Source: JAFGOG01 sp034429215 (GTDB taxonomy: Bacteria; Chloroflexota; Anaerolineae; JAAYZQ01). From it: 64,000 nt of DNA. Shown here one piece after another: positions 32,759 through 41,306 of the stretch (positions are counted from its first letter, which is position 1; each line of letters begins with the position of its first letter). Made by a program: the position numbers and the translations under genes. The DNA lies in the NCBI GenBank assembly GCA_034429215.1, contig DAOUGI010000019.1, positions 85,572-149,571 of the forward strand. Direction: 5' to 3'. The notes below the pieces were generated by a model. That model worked only from the letters and a program-made list of their open reading frames with translations, ran no database searches and was not told where the DNA came from.

Positions 32759-34000
32759 ATGGACATTGAAAAAGCGAATCGTGAAGCCACCGAACGGATG
32801 ATGGAAGCCCGCCCGGTGCTGGTGGGCTTGGGCAAAGCCCGCGACGTCATCCCCGGCATGAGGGACAACCTTCTGCTCCACGCCGGCCCGCCGATCACCT
32901 GGGACCGCATGTCGGGGCCGATGAAAGGCGCCGTCATCGGCGCCCTGATCTTTGAAGGCAAGGCCAAGGACGATGTCGAGGCGCAGGCGCTGGTGCAAGC
33001 CGGCAAGGTCGATTTCGAGCCCTGCCACCACCACCAGGCCGTCGGGCCGATGGCCGGCATCATCTGCCCGTCGATGTCGGTGTATATCCTCGAGAACAAG
33101 ACCCACGGCAACAAGTCCTTCTCGGGCCTGAACGAAGGCTATGGCAAGGTGCTGCGCTACGGCGCCTACAGCGCCGAAGTGCTGAACCGGCTGCGGTGGA
33201 TGGAGGACGTGATGGGCCCCGTGCTGGCCGGAGCGCTCGATGCCAGCGGCGGGCTCGACATCCGGGCCCTCCTGGCCGAAGCGCTGCACATGGGCGACGA
33301 GGGCCACAACCGCAACAAGGCCGGCTCGATCCTGTACACCGCCAAGCTGGCGCCGTTCATCGCCAGGGCCGCCCCCAGCCCGACGGTAGCCGCCGAAGTA
33401 TTAAAGTTCTTGGGCGACAACGCGCTGAGCGTGCTCAACCCGGTGATGGCCGCCTGCAAGGGGATGGCCGATGCCGGCCACGGGGTAGAGGGCAGTACCA
33501 TCGTCAGCACCATGGCCCGCAACGGCACCGATTTCGGCATCCGGGTCAGCGGGCTAGGCGACCGCTGGTTCACGGCGCCGGTGGCGGTGCCCAAGGGGCT
33601 CTACTTTCCCGGCTTTAGGGCTGAGGATGCCAGCGGCGACATTGGCGACAGCGTCATCACCGAGACGGCGGGCATCGGCGGCTTTGCCATGGCCTCGGCG
33701 CCGGCGATCGTCACCTTTGTCAGCGGCACGCCCCAGGACGCGATCAACGCCACGCTCGAGATGTACGAGATCACCTACGCCGAGCACAAGTACTTTACCA
33801 TCCCGCCGCTCGACTTTCGCGGGACGCCGGTCGGCGTCGACATCCGCAAGGTAGTGGAGAAGGGCATCACCCCACGGGTCAACACCGGCATTGCCCACAA
33901 GGACGCCGGGGTGGGGCAAATCGGCGCCGGGCTGGTGCGCCCGCCGATGGCCATGTTCGAGCAAGCGCTGGTGGCCTTTGCCCAGCAGTATGGATATTAA
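32759..34000 (+). CDS. DUF1116 (YlbE-like) protein
   Basis: A 413-residue DUF1116 protein. Recognisable family segments are VLVGLGKARDVIPGM, GPPITWDRMSGPMKGAVIGA, the histidine-rich EPCHHHQAVGPMAGI and GDEGHNRNKAGS. In E. coli its relative YlbE (AllG) forms oxamate carbamoyltransferase with FdrA and YlbF. Here it is separated from fdrA by a nitrilase gene and a repeat, with AAGGAGTGA as ribosome site. A carbamoyl-transfer role producing carbamoyl phosphate is suggested by context, but no carbamate kinase gene is in the window. Confidence 0.88.
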   Translation: MDIEKANREATERMMEARPVLVGLGKARDVIPGMRDNLLLHAGPPITWDRMSGPMKGAVIGALIFEGKAKDDVEAQALVQAGKVDFEPCHHHQAVGPMAGIICPSMSVYILENKTHGNKSFSGLNEGYGKVLRYGAYSAEVLNRLRWMEDVMGPVLAGALDASGGLDIRALLAEALHMGDEGHNRNKAGSILYTAKLAPFIARAAPSPTVAAEVLKFLGDNALSVLNPVMAACKGMADAGHGVEGSTIVSTMARNGTDFGIRVSGLGDRWFTAPVAVPKGLYFPGFRAEDASGDIGDSVITETAGIGGFAMASAPAIVTFVSGTPQDAINATLEMYEITYAEHKYFTIPPLDFRGTPVGVDIRKVVEKGITPRVNTGIAHKDAGVGQIGAGLVRPPMAMFEQALVAFAQQYGY

Positions 34001-34067
34001 ACATGTAGGGGCGGGGTCGCCTGTGCCGCAGTCTCTGGCGGCCCCCACCCAATCACAGGAGGATTGA

Positions 34068-35741
34068 ATGGATCGCGATCAATTCATCAAAACAATGGCC
34101 AACGCCAAGCTGTACGACCTGACCCAGGATTGCAGCATCTTTACCCCGCCCTGGCCGGGGGAAAAGTCGTTGGAGGTGCACTTTTTCAAGCGGGTCACCG
34201 GCGCCTACGGCGGCGGCCAGGGGGCCAACGGCCAGATCCTGAACTGGAGCAACACGGTCGGCACCCACCTGGTGGGTGAGACGGCCTTCCACTCCGGTGG
34301 CCGGGCCATCTCCGACGTCCGGCTGAGCGACCTGTGTGGGCCGGGCGTAGTGGTGGACATCTCTGACCTTGTGTCCGACTATAGCCTGTACACACCACAG
34401 ATGATCATGAGCCGGGCCAAGATCAAAAAGGGTGACATCCTGATCATCAACACCGGCTACCATCGCTACTCGTGGGACCAGCCCGACGTCTTGAACCCGA
34501 ATGCTCAGGGTGGCGTCGAATCGAAAGAGTTCGGCTTCCTGGTGCGGCATCCCGGTCCCTCGCCCGATTTCTTCCAGTGGGCGATGGACATGAAGCTAAA
34601 GCTAGTCGGCGTCGATTGTGGCTGCGCCGAGCACCCGATGAACACGCCGATCCGGCGGATGCACGCCAACCACTTTGAGCTGGCCGAGGCCAAGCTGGTC
34701 GCCGAGCATGGCAAGACGTGGGATGAAATGTTCCCTCCGGACGACTATTACGAGCTGACTCACATCACCATGCCCAAGGCTCATCTGCTTCTGGCCGAAT
34801 GCATCGTGGGCGAGATCGACAAGGTCAAGAACCAGCGGGCCTGGATCATGATCATGCCCATCCCGTTCATGGAAGTGGAGACGGCCTGGGCGCGGGTGTG
34901 CGCCATGCAGGCCCCAGACGGGATGAGCGAGCAAGAGTTCTTCCAGATGATGGGGTCGGCTAAAGTGCTGGACATGACCATCCCGTTCAGCGTCCAGACG
35001 CCGCAGTGGGCCAACTATATCCCACTGACGGTGAACTATACCAAGCGGGTCGGCGGCCAGCACTTTGGCATGGGCCGCAACGGCTCGATCTGCAACGCCA
35101 GTATCCACCTGGCCAGCCACATGGACGGCGAAAAACACTTTTGGCCGAGGGGGCGGACCATCGGCCAGGTTCCGCTCAACGAGTGGGTCGGCCCGGGCGT
35201 GATCGCCGACATCTCGCACCTGGTCAGCAACTCCAGCGTCTACACACCCGAGATGATCGAGTCGGTGGTCGAGGTTCGCGAGGGCGATATCCTCATCACC
35301 AAGACCGGCTGGTATCGCTACGGGTGGATCAGCCCTGAATCGGACGAATTCCGTTACATGATCAAGCACCCTGGGCCTTCTCCCGACTTTGCCAAGTGGT
35401 GTGTTGACAAAAAGCTCAAATGGCTGGGGGTCGATGCGGTCAGCCAGGACCACCCAATGAACACCATCCAGCGGCTGTGGCACCCCAAGACCTTCGCCGA
35501 GGCCGATGCCAAGCTGATCAAGGATTTCGGCAAGAGCTGGGACGAAATGTTCCCGCTCGACAAATACTACCAGGACACCCATCTGAACCTCTTTCCCAAA
35601 AAGATCGTCCATGCCGAAAATCTGGCCGGCGACATCGCCGCGGCGAAAAGCGGCCGCTACTACATCGGCTGCTACCCGGCCAAGGTCATGGAAGCCGAGT
35701 CGATGTGGGCGCGCTTTGTCGCCTTTAAAGAGGGAGAGTAA
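34068..35741 (+). CDS. Double cyclase-family protein, one half degenerate
   Basis: A 557-residue protein made of two tandem cyclase/kynurenine-formamidase-like domains (about 10-275 and 290-550). The C-terminal copy keeps the metal motif H-x3-H-x-D-x3-H as H347, H351, D353 and H357. The N-terminal copy has T63, H67, V69 and A73 at the matching places, so it has probably lost its metal and catalysis. Both copies have the RHPGPSPDF or KHPGPSPDF loop and a VD...HPMNT segment. The family hydrolyses cyclic or N-formyl amides. Ribosome site AGGAGGA. Confidence 0.85.
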   Translation: MDRDQFIKTMANAKLYDLTQDCSIFTPPWPGEKSLEVHFFKRVTGAYGGGQGANGQILNWSNTVGTHLVGETAFHSGGRAISDVRLSDLCGPGVVVDISDLVSDYSLYTPQMIMSRAKIKKGDILIINTGYHRYSWDQPDVLNPNAQGGVESKEFGFLVRHPGPSPDFFQWAMDMKLKLVGVDCGCAEHPMNTPIRRMHANHFELAEAKLVAEHGKTWDEMFPPDDYYELTHITMPKAHLLLAECIVGEIDKVKNQRAWIMIMPIPFMEVETAWARVCAMQAPDGMSEQEFFQMMGSAKVLDMTIPFSVQTPQWANYIPLTVNYTKRVGGQHFGMGRNGSICNASIHLASHMDGEKHFWPRGRTIGQVPLNEWVGPGVIADISHLVSNSSVYTPEMIESVVEVREGDILITKTGWYRYGWISPESDEFRYMIKHPGPSPDFAKWCVDKKLKWLGVDAVSQDHPMNTIQRLWHPKTFAEADAKLIKDFGKSWDEMFPLDKYYQDTHLNLFPKKIVHAENLAGDIAAAKSGRYYIGCYPAKVMEAESMWARFVAFKEGE

Positions 35742-35763
35742 ATACGGGATACTGGCATATCCG

Positions 35764-36648
35764 ATGATCCTGATCACAGGTGCAGCAGGCAAAACAGGCC
35801 GGGCGGTCATCCGGGCGCTGGTGTCCAGAGGGCAGTCGGTTCGAGCCCTGGTACGCCGGCCCGAGCAGGTCCGGCCTGTCAAAGAGCTGGGGGTGCAAGA
35901 GGTCGTCACCGGGGATCTGGGCGATCCGGCAGCGGTGGAACAGGCAGTCCGGGGCAGCCGGGCGATCTATCACATCTGCCCCAACATGCACCCCGACGAG
36001 GCTGCCATCGGTCAGGTTATCATCGCTGCGGCGCGATCGGCAGGGGTGCAGCATTTCGTCTACCACTCGGTGTTGCACCCTCAGGCCGAGGCGATGCCGC
36101 ACCACTGGCTCAAGATGCGGGTTGAGGAGCAGCTCTTCGAGTCGGGATTGAGCTACACCATCCTCCAGCCGGCCGCCTATATGCAGAATGTGCTGGTCCA
36201 GTGGAACAGCATCGCCCAGGAAGGTATCTACCCTGTGCCATACCGGGTCGAGACCCGGCTGGGGATGGTCGATCTGGACGACGTGGCCGATGCGGCCGCC
36301 GCCGTGCTGATCGAAGCAGGGCACGCTGGGGCCACCTACGAGCTGGCCGGCGCGGAGGCGCTGTCGCAGATTGAGGTAGCTTCGGTCCTGGCCGATTGCC
36401 TGGGCCGGCCGGTCCGCGCCGAGGCGGTTCCGATCGAGACATGGGAACAGCGGGCCAGGGCATCCGGCCTGGTCGGCTACCAGATCGAGACATTGATCGA
36501 GATGTTCCATTACTATGAACAGCACGGCTTCTGGGGCAATCCGCACGTCCTGGGCTGGCTGCTTGGCCGCCCGCCCACGACATTCGCCGCCTTTTGCCGG
36601 CGGGTTCTAGAATCCAGTCCCCACCCTCTCCCTCGGGGGAGAGGGTAG
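35764..36648 (+). CDS. NmrA-like NAD(P)-binding epimerase/SDR protein
   Basis: A 294-residue Rossmann protein. The motif ITGAAGKTGRAVIRAL near the start and the FVYHSVLHPQ segment place it with the atypical NmrA/HSCARG SDR group, which often senses NADP rather than reducing a substrate. The last 11 residues (ending SPHPLPRGRG) are coded by a dispersed repeat that also supplies the stop codon, so the original C terminus was altered. ATG 35764 is chosen; the frame extends upstream into the previous gene. Confidence 0.83.
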   Translation: MILITGAAGKTGRAVIRALVSRGQSVRALVRRPEQVRPVKELGVQEVVTGDLGDPAAVEQAVRGSRAIYHICPNMHPDEAAIGQVIIAAARSAGVQHFVYHSVLHPQAEAMPHHWLKMRVEEQLFESGLSYTILQPAAYMQNVLVQWNSIAQEGIYPVPYRVETRLGMVDLDDVADAAAAVLIEAGHAGATYELAGAEALSQIEVASVLADCLGRPVRAEAVPIETWEQRARASGLVGYQIETLIEMFHYYEQHGFWGNPHVLGWLLGRPPTTFAAFCRRVLESSPHPLPRGRG

Positions 36649-36659
36649 GGTGAGGGGGG
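36624..36659 (+). repeat. Dispersed CCCTCTCCC/GGGAGAGGG repeat at a gene end
   Basis: CCCTCTCCC and GGGAGAGGG form a hairpin followed by TAGGGTGAGGGGG. It provides the last codons and TAG stop of the NmrA-like gene. Related copies lie at 40474-40510 and 22125-22198. Confidence 0.85.
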
Positions 36660-36688
36660 ATATTGTACAACAAGGAGGTAGACACTAG

Positions 36689-37570
36689 ATGAAACCAGCT
36701 CCATTCAAATACCATGCGCCGGCCACGGTCGACGAAACCCTGGCCCTGCTGGCCAAGTATGGCTACGAGGGCAAGGTGCTTGCCGGCGGCCAGAGCCTGA
36801 TCCCGATGATGAACTTTCGCCTGGCGCAGCCGGCCGTCCTCGTGGATCTGAACAATATTCCTGAGCTTTCCTTTATTCAGCCCAACCGAGATGGCGGCGT
36901 GCGCATCGGGGCCATGACCCGCCAACGTCAGGTGGAGCACGATCCGCTGATCGCCGAGGCGGCGCCGATGGTCCACGCGGCCATGCCCAAGATCGCCTAT
37001 CCGCAGATCCGCACCCGGGGCACCTTCGGCGGCAGTCTGGCCCATGCCGACCCATCGGCCGAGCTGCCGGCAATAAGCGTGGCGCTCGAGGCCCGCTTTC
37101 GGGTCCGCGGGCAGCGGGCGGAGCGCTGGGTGACGGCCGCTCAATTCTTTCAGGGGTTCTTTACCACCGTCCTGAAACCGGACGAGCTGTTGGTCGAGGT
37201 CGCCCTGCCGCCGATGCCCCGCCACAGCGGCTGGTCCTTCATGGAAGTTGCCCGCCGCCACCACGATTTCGCCCTGGTAGGCGTCGCGGCCTTAGTCATC
37301 CTGAGCGAAGCGAAGGATCTCTGCCAAGAGGCCAAGCTCGTCTTTTTCAGCGTCGGCGAAGGTCCGGTGCCGGCCAACCATGCAGTGCAAGTGCTGCGAA
37401 GCCAGGCGCCCACAGCCGAGGCGATCCGCGAGGCAGCCGAGGTTGCCGCCAGGGATGACGTGGACCCCACCACCGACATCAACGCTTCGGCCGATTATCG
37501 CCGCCACCTGGTCGGCGTGCTGGGCCGACGGGCGTTGACCGAAGCCTTTGACCGGGCGAGAAAGGGTTAG
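36689..37570 (+). CDS. Molybdenum hydroxylase FAD subunit (CoxM/XdhB-like)
   Basis: A 293-residue FAD-binding subunit. FAD motifs are AGGQSLIPMMNFRLA near residue 30 and IRTRGTFGGSLAHADP near 110. It passes electrons from the [2Fe-2S] subunit to an acceptor. Residues near 203-211 read VILSEAKDL, coded by a dispersed repeat (37296-37321) inserted in the CO-dehydrogenase-type flavoprotein core, just before KLVFFSVGEGP. The frame is kept. Ribosome site AAGGAGG upstream of the ATG. Confidence 0.9.
   Translation: MKPAPFKYHAPATVDETLALLAKYGYEGKVLAGGQSLIPMMNFRLAQPAVLVDLNNIPELSFIQPNRDGGVRIGAMTRQRQVEHDPLIAEAAPMVHAAMPKIAYPQIRTRGTFGGSLAHADPSAELPAISVALEARFRVRGQRAERWVTAAQFFQGFFTTVLKPDELLVEVALPPMPRHSGWSFMEVARRHHDFALVGVAALVILSEAKDLCQEAKLVFFSVGEGPVPANHAVQVLRSQAPTAEAIREAAEVAARDDVDPTTDINASADYRRHLVGVLGRRALTEAFDRARKG
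37296..37321 (+). repeat. Dispersed TCATCCTGAGCGAAGCGAAG repeat inside the FAD subunit gene
   Basis: The 26-nt unit TCATCCTGAGCGAAGCGAAG plus GATCTC is a widespread bacterial dispersed repeat and codes ILSEAKDL in this frame. It sits in a loop of the flavoprotein. Confidence 0.8.
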
Positions 37571-37586
37571 GGCCGAGGAGGACAAG

Positions 37587-38072
37587 ATGAGCGACACATT
37601 CGAAATCGTTGTTACCGTCAACGGCGCCCGCCACCAGTGCACAGTCGAGCCGCGTCTGCTGCTGAGCGACTTTTTGCGGCACGACCTGGGTCTGACCGGG
37701 ACGCACGTCGGCTGCGAGCACGGCGTGTGCGGCGCATGCACCATCCTGTTCGACGGTCAGCCGGCCCGCTCCTGCCTGATCTTTGCCGTGCAGGCCAACG
37801 GCCACGAGATCACGACCGTCGAGGCGTTGGGAACGCCCGACAACCTGCACCCGATCCAGAAGGCTTTCCAGGAAACGCACGCGGCCCAGTGTGGCTTTTG
37901 CACCCCCGGCATCCTGATGACCTTGGTGCCCTTCCTGAAGGAAAACCCCGATCCCAGCGAGCAGGAGATCCGCGAAGCGCTTTCGGGCAACCTGTGCCGC
38001 TGCACCGGCTACCAGCACATCGTAGATGCAGCCAAACTGGCAGCCGGCTACGGCGCCGGAGATCCCCTGTAG
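37587..38072 (+). CDS. Molybdenum hydroxylase [2Fe-2S] subunit (CoxS/XdhC-like)
   Basis: A 161-residue subunit with both [2Fe-2S] sites: the plant-ferredoxin type GCEHGVCGACTILFDG with a later Cys in ARSCLIF, and the helical type AAQCGFCTPGILM with GNLCRCTGYQHI. Length and order are typical. The start is ATG 37587 with GAGGAGG upstream. The TAG stop lies in a GATCCCC-TGTA-GGGGATT palindrome. Confidence 0.95.
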   Translation: MSDTFEIVVTVNGARHQCTVEPRLLLSDFLRHDLGLTGTHVGCEHGVCGACTILFDGQPARSCLIFAVQANGHEITTVEALGTPDNLHPIQKAFQETHAAQCGFCTPGILMTLVPFLKENPDPSEQEIREALSGNLCRCTGYQHIVDAAKLAAGYGAGDPL

Positions 38073-38097
38073 GGGATTATAGGACAGGAGTGACACA

Positions 38098-40503
38098 GTG
38101 ACAGAGAAACGGAAATATATCGGCCAACGCATCACCCGGAACGAAGACCCGCGCCTGCTGACCGGGAGGGCTCTGTTTGTGGACGACGTAGACCTGCCGG
38201 GCATGCTCTACGCTGCCTTTTTCCGCAGCGACTACCCCCACGCCCGCCTGCGGAGCATCGATGTATCGGCGGCCCGCCAGCGGCCCGGTGTGGTGGCCGT
38301 CTACACCGCCGAAGACATGGGCGAGGCATGGCGGCATGGCCCGCCGCTGGTCACGCCGCCGCCGACTATCAAGGGGCTCCTATTCAACACACGCACCCAG
38401 GTTCCCCTGGTCAAGGACAAGGTGCGCCACGGCGGTGAGCCCCTGGCGGTCGTCCTCGCCACCAGCCGCTACATTGCCGAGGATGCCCTTGACGACATCG
38501 TGGTCGATCTGGAGCCGCTGCCGGCGCTGGTCGACCTTGAAAAGGCCCTGGAGCCGGGTGCCCCGCTTATCCACGAGGATCTCGACTCCAACCTGGCAGC
38601 TCACCTGATCCAAAACAAGGGCGATTATGAGGCAGCCAAAGCCAAGGCCGATCTGGTCATCGGCCGGCGCATCATCATCGATCGCTGCGCCGCGGCAGCG
38701 ATGGAAAACCGCTGCATCGTAGCTTTCTGGGATGCCAAGAGCCAGCAGTTGACGATCTGGGACACGACCCAGGCTCCCATTCCCATCCGCAACGGCCTGG
38801 CAGCCATGTTCGGCCTGTCGGCCCACCAGGTGCAGGTAATCGCGCCCTTTGTCGGTGGCGGCTTTGGCCCCAAGATCATGATGTACTACCCCGAAGAGAT
38901 GGTCCTCACCTGGGCCACCCTACGGCTGGGCCAGCCGATCAAGTGGGCAGAGGACCGGCGGGAGAACTTTTTCGCCACCAACCAGGAACGGATCCAGGTG
39001 CACGACGCCGAGATCGCCGTCACCCGCGACGGGCGGATCCTGGGCGTCAAGCATGCCTTCCTGCACGACACCGGCGCCTATGACCCCTACGGCCTGACAA
39101 TCCCCCTCAACACCCAAAGTCACGCCATGAGCGCCTACGACGTGCCCAACTACTCGAGTGACATGAAGGTGGTGTTCACCAACCGGATCACCACCTCCCC
39201 GGTGCGGGGAGCGGGCCGGCCCCAGGGCATCTTTATGATGGAGCGGCTGCTCGATCTGGTGGCCAAGGAGCTGGGCCTCGACCCGGTCGAGATCCGGCGG
39301 CGCAACCTGATCCCGCCCGACGCTTTCCCCTATGAGCACAAGATCATCGACCAGGCCTTTGCCCCGCTCATCTTTGACAGCGGCAACTACCGGGCTACCC
39401 TTGACAAGGCAGCGGCCATGATCGGCTATGAAAAGTTTGTCAAGGAGGAACAACCCCGCCTTCGCGCCGAGGGCAAGCACGTCGGCATCGGCATCGTCTC
39501 TTTCATCGAGACCACCGGCGTCGGCCCGTACGAGGGCGCCCGGGTCACCGTCGAGCCCAGCGGCAAGGTCAGCGCGGCCACCGGCGTGGGCACCCAAGGC
39601 CAGGGCCACTTTACCTCCTTCGCCCAGATCATCGCCGAACAGGTGGGCGTGGACCCGCGCGACGTGCGCCTGGTGAGCGGCGACACTTCCCAGTTCCACT
39701 GGGGGACAGGCACCTTTGCCAGCCGGGGTGCCGTGGTTGCGGGCAACGCCGTCAATGCCGCGGCCCTGGCAGTCCGCGGCAAGATCCTAAAACTGGCCAG
39801 CAAGGTCCTGGACGCGCCAGAAGAAGAGCTGGAGTTGGCCGACGGCCGCGTGCGGCGAAAGCCCAAGCCCGCGAAACGCAAAGGGGGAGGGGATGCAGCC
39901 GGCGTGCCAGACCAATCGATCAGCCTGGGAGAGCTGGCTGCGCGGGCCAACCCCTTGCGTGGGGCGGTGGAGCCCGGTACCGAGCCGGGCCTGGAAGCCA
40001 CCGCCTACTTTGGCCCCCAGTATGGGGCCACGGCCAACGGCTCCCACGCCATGATCGTCGAGGTCGATCCGGAAACGATGATGATCGAGATCAAGCGCTA
40101 CGTTGCCGTCGAGGACTGTGGCACCGTGCTCAACCCGTTGATACTGGATGGTCAGGTGCACGGAGGCGTGGCGTTGGGTCTCGGCAACTCTTACTACGAA
40201 AAGCTGGTCTACGACGACAACGGGCAACTGCTCAACGCCTCCCTGGCCGACTACCTGATCCCATCGGCCACTGAGGTGCCCCGCATCGAGATCGGCCACG
40301 AGGAAACCCCGTCGCCGCTCAACCCATTGGGCACCAAAGGCGCCGGCGAGGCCGGGACAATTCCCGTGCCGGCCCTGTTCGCCCAGGCCCTCGAAAATGC
40401 CCTGTATGACCATGACCTGGAAATTCTAGAAATGCCGCTCAGCCCCAACCGGCTGTTCGAGCTGCTTTCCACTCCCTCTCCCTCTGGGAGAGGGCTGGGG
40501 TGA
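38098..40503 (+). CDS. Molybdenum hydroxylase large subunit (xanthine dehydrogenase family)
   Basis: An 801-residue molybdopterin subunit from GTG 38098. Family motifs are APFVGGGFGPKI near residue 255, the VRGAGRPQG loop near 368, ATGVGTQGQGH near 500 and the catalytic-Glu loop GAGEAGTIPVP near 750. The CO dehydrogenase loop with the copper-binding Cys (VAYRCSFR) is absent, so this is not a form I CO dehydrogenase. It probably hydroxylates a nucleobase-like heterocycle or aldehyde. The last residues, ending PSPSGRGLG, are coded by a dispersed repeat that supplies the stop. Confidence 0.92.
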   Translation: MTEKRKYIGQRITRNEDPRLLTGRALFVDDVDLPGMLYAAFFRSDYPHARLRSIDVSAARQRPGVVAVYTAEDMGEAWRHGPPLVTPPPTIKGLLFNTRTQVPLVKDKVRHGGEPLAVVLATSRYIAEDALDDIVVDLEPLPALVDLEKALEPGAPLIHEDLDSNLAAHLIQNKGDYEAAKAKADLVIGRRIIIDRCAAAAMENRCIVAFWDAKSQQLTIWDTTQAPIPIRNGLAAMFGLSAHQVQVIAPFVGGGFGPKIMMYYPEEMVLTWATLRLGQPIKWAEDRRENFFATNQERIQVHDAEIAVTRDGRILGVKHAFLHDTGAYDPYGLTIPLNTQSHAMSAYDVPNYSSDMKVVFTNRITTSPVRGAGRPQGIFMMERLLDLVAKELGLDPVEIRRRNLIPPDAFPYEHKIIDQAFAPLIFDSGNYRATLDKAAAMIGYEKFVKEEQPRLRAEGKHVGIGIVSFIETTGVGPYEGARVTVEPSGKVSAATGVGTQGQGHFTSFAQIIAEQVGVDPRDVRLVSGDTSQFHWGTGTFASRGAVVAGNAVNAAALAVRGKILKLASKVLDAPEEELELADGRVRRKPKPAKRKGGGDAAGVPDQSISLGELAARANPLRGAVEPGTEPGLEATAYFGPQYGATANGSHAMIVEVDPETMMIEIKRYVAVEDCGTVLNPLILDGQVHGGVALGLGNSYYEKLVYDDNGQLLNASLADYLIPSATEVPRIEIGHEETPSPLNPLGTKGAGEAGTIPVPALFAQALENALYDHDLEILEMPLSPNRLFELLSTPSPSGRGLG

Positions 40504-40510
40504 GGGGGAG
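40474..40510 (+). repeat. Dispersed CCCTCTCCC/GGGAGAGGG repeat at a gene end
   Basis: CCCTCTCCCTCTGGGAGAGG followed by GCTGGGGTGAGGGGGAG. It supplies the final codons and TGA stop of the Mo-hydroxylase large subunit. Confidence 0.85.
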
Positions 40511-40540
40511 GGCATCCGCCCTCTGAAAGGAAAAAAGAAG

Positions 40541-41191
40541 GTGAAAATAGAAGGCGAATATCTGTTTAGCGGTCCTCGTCAGGAGGTCTGGGAGTTGGTG
40601 CGCGACCCGGACGTGCTGGCCATGGCCCTGCCGGGCACCCAAAGCCTGGAAAAGGTCAGCGAGAGCGAATACCAAGGCACCATGAATATCCGCGTAGGGC
40701 CGGTCGCCGGCGTCTTTGCCGGGCGAATCTTTATCTCGGATGAGGTGCCGCCGGAAAGCTTGACCCTGACCGTGGAAGGCAAAGGCGCGCCCGGCTTTGC
40801 CACCGGGGTCGGCCACGTCCGGCTAAGTGAGCAGCTAGACGGCACTACCCTCATGAACTACGACGGCGAGGTGCAGATCGGCGGCAAGCTCGCCAGCGTC
40901 GGCCAGCGGCTGATCGACACGGCCAGCCGGAGCATCATCGGCCAGGGGTTAGAGTCGTTGAACGGCGTGCTCCAGGCTCGCATGCAGGCCGCAGTCAAGG
41001 GCGTGGAGGTCGAGTATACACCGCCCACCGAAGCGCAGTTTGCGCAGGGGGTGGCCAGAGACATGGCCAAGGAGATGTTATCCTCTCCGCAGGCCAAGTG
41101 GGCCCTGGTCGCCATCGTCGCCGCCGTGGCGATGGTCATCGGATTCTTCTTGGGCAAGAAAAGCACAGAGCTGTCGGGAGATGACTCATAG
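40541..41191 (+). CDS. CoxG-like SRPBCC protein with C-terminal membrane anchor
   Basis: A 216-residue CoxG-family protein. Residues 1-150 match the SRPBCC/CoxG fold (FSGPRQEVWELVRDPDVLA, ALPGTQSLEKV, GAPGFATGVGHVRL). The tail has one membrane helix, WALVAIVAAVAMVIGFFLG. In CO dehydrogenase systems CoxG recruits the enzyme to the membrane through quinone binding; the same job for this hydroxylase is plausible. Starts at GTG 40541. Confidence 0.9.
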   Translation: MKIEGEYLFSGPRQEVWELVRDPDVLAMALPGTQSLEKVSESEYQGTMNIRVGPVAGVFAGRIFISDEVPPESLTLTVEGKGAPGFATGVGHVRLSEQLDGTTLMNYDGEVQIGGKLASVGQRLIDTASRSIIGQGLESLNGVLQARMQAAVKGVEVEYTPPTEAQFAQGVARDMAKEMLSSPQAKWALVAIVAAVAMVIGFFLGKKSTELSGDDS

Positions 41192-41306
41192 GACGGCAAT
41201 GTAGCGGAAAGGAGGGATGCCTATCGCCTGGACTCATCATCGCGGCAGCTCGTCGATTTCGATTCGGCCATTGCAGCCACAATTTTGAGAAAGGAGATAC
41301 AAATAA

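Noticed and set aside
34602..35909. 435-residue minus-strand open frame opposite the double cyclase gene.
   Set aside because: There is no recognisable domain and it is fully explained by the conserved gene on the plus strand.
38098..40503. Form I CO dehydrogenase.
   Set aside because: The copper-binding Cys loop VAYRCSFR is missing; only the general xanthine dehydrogenase family fits.
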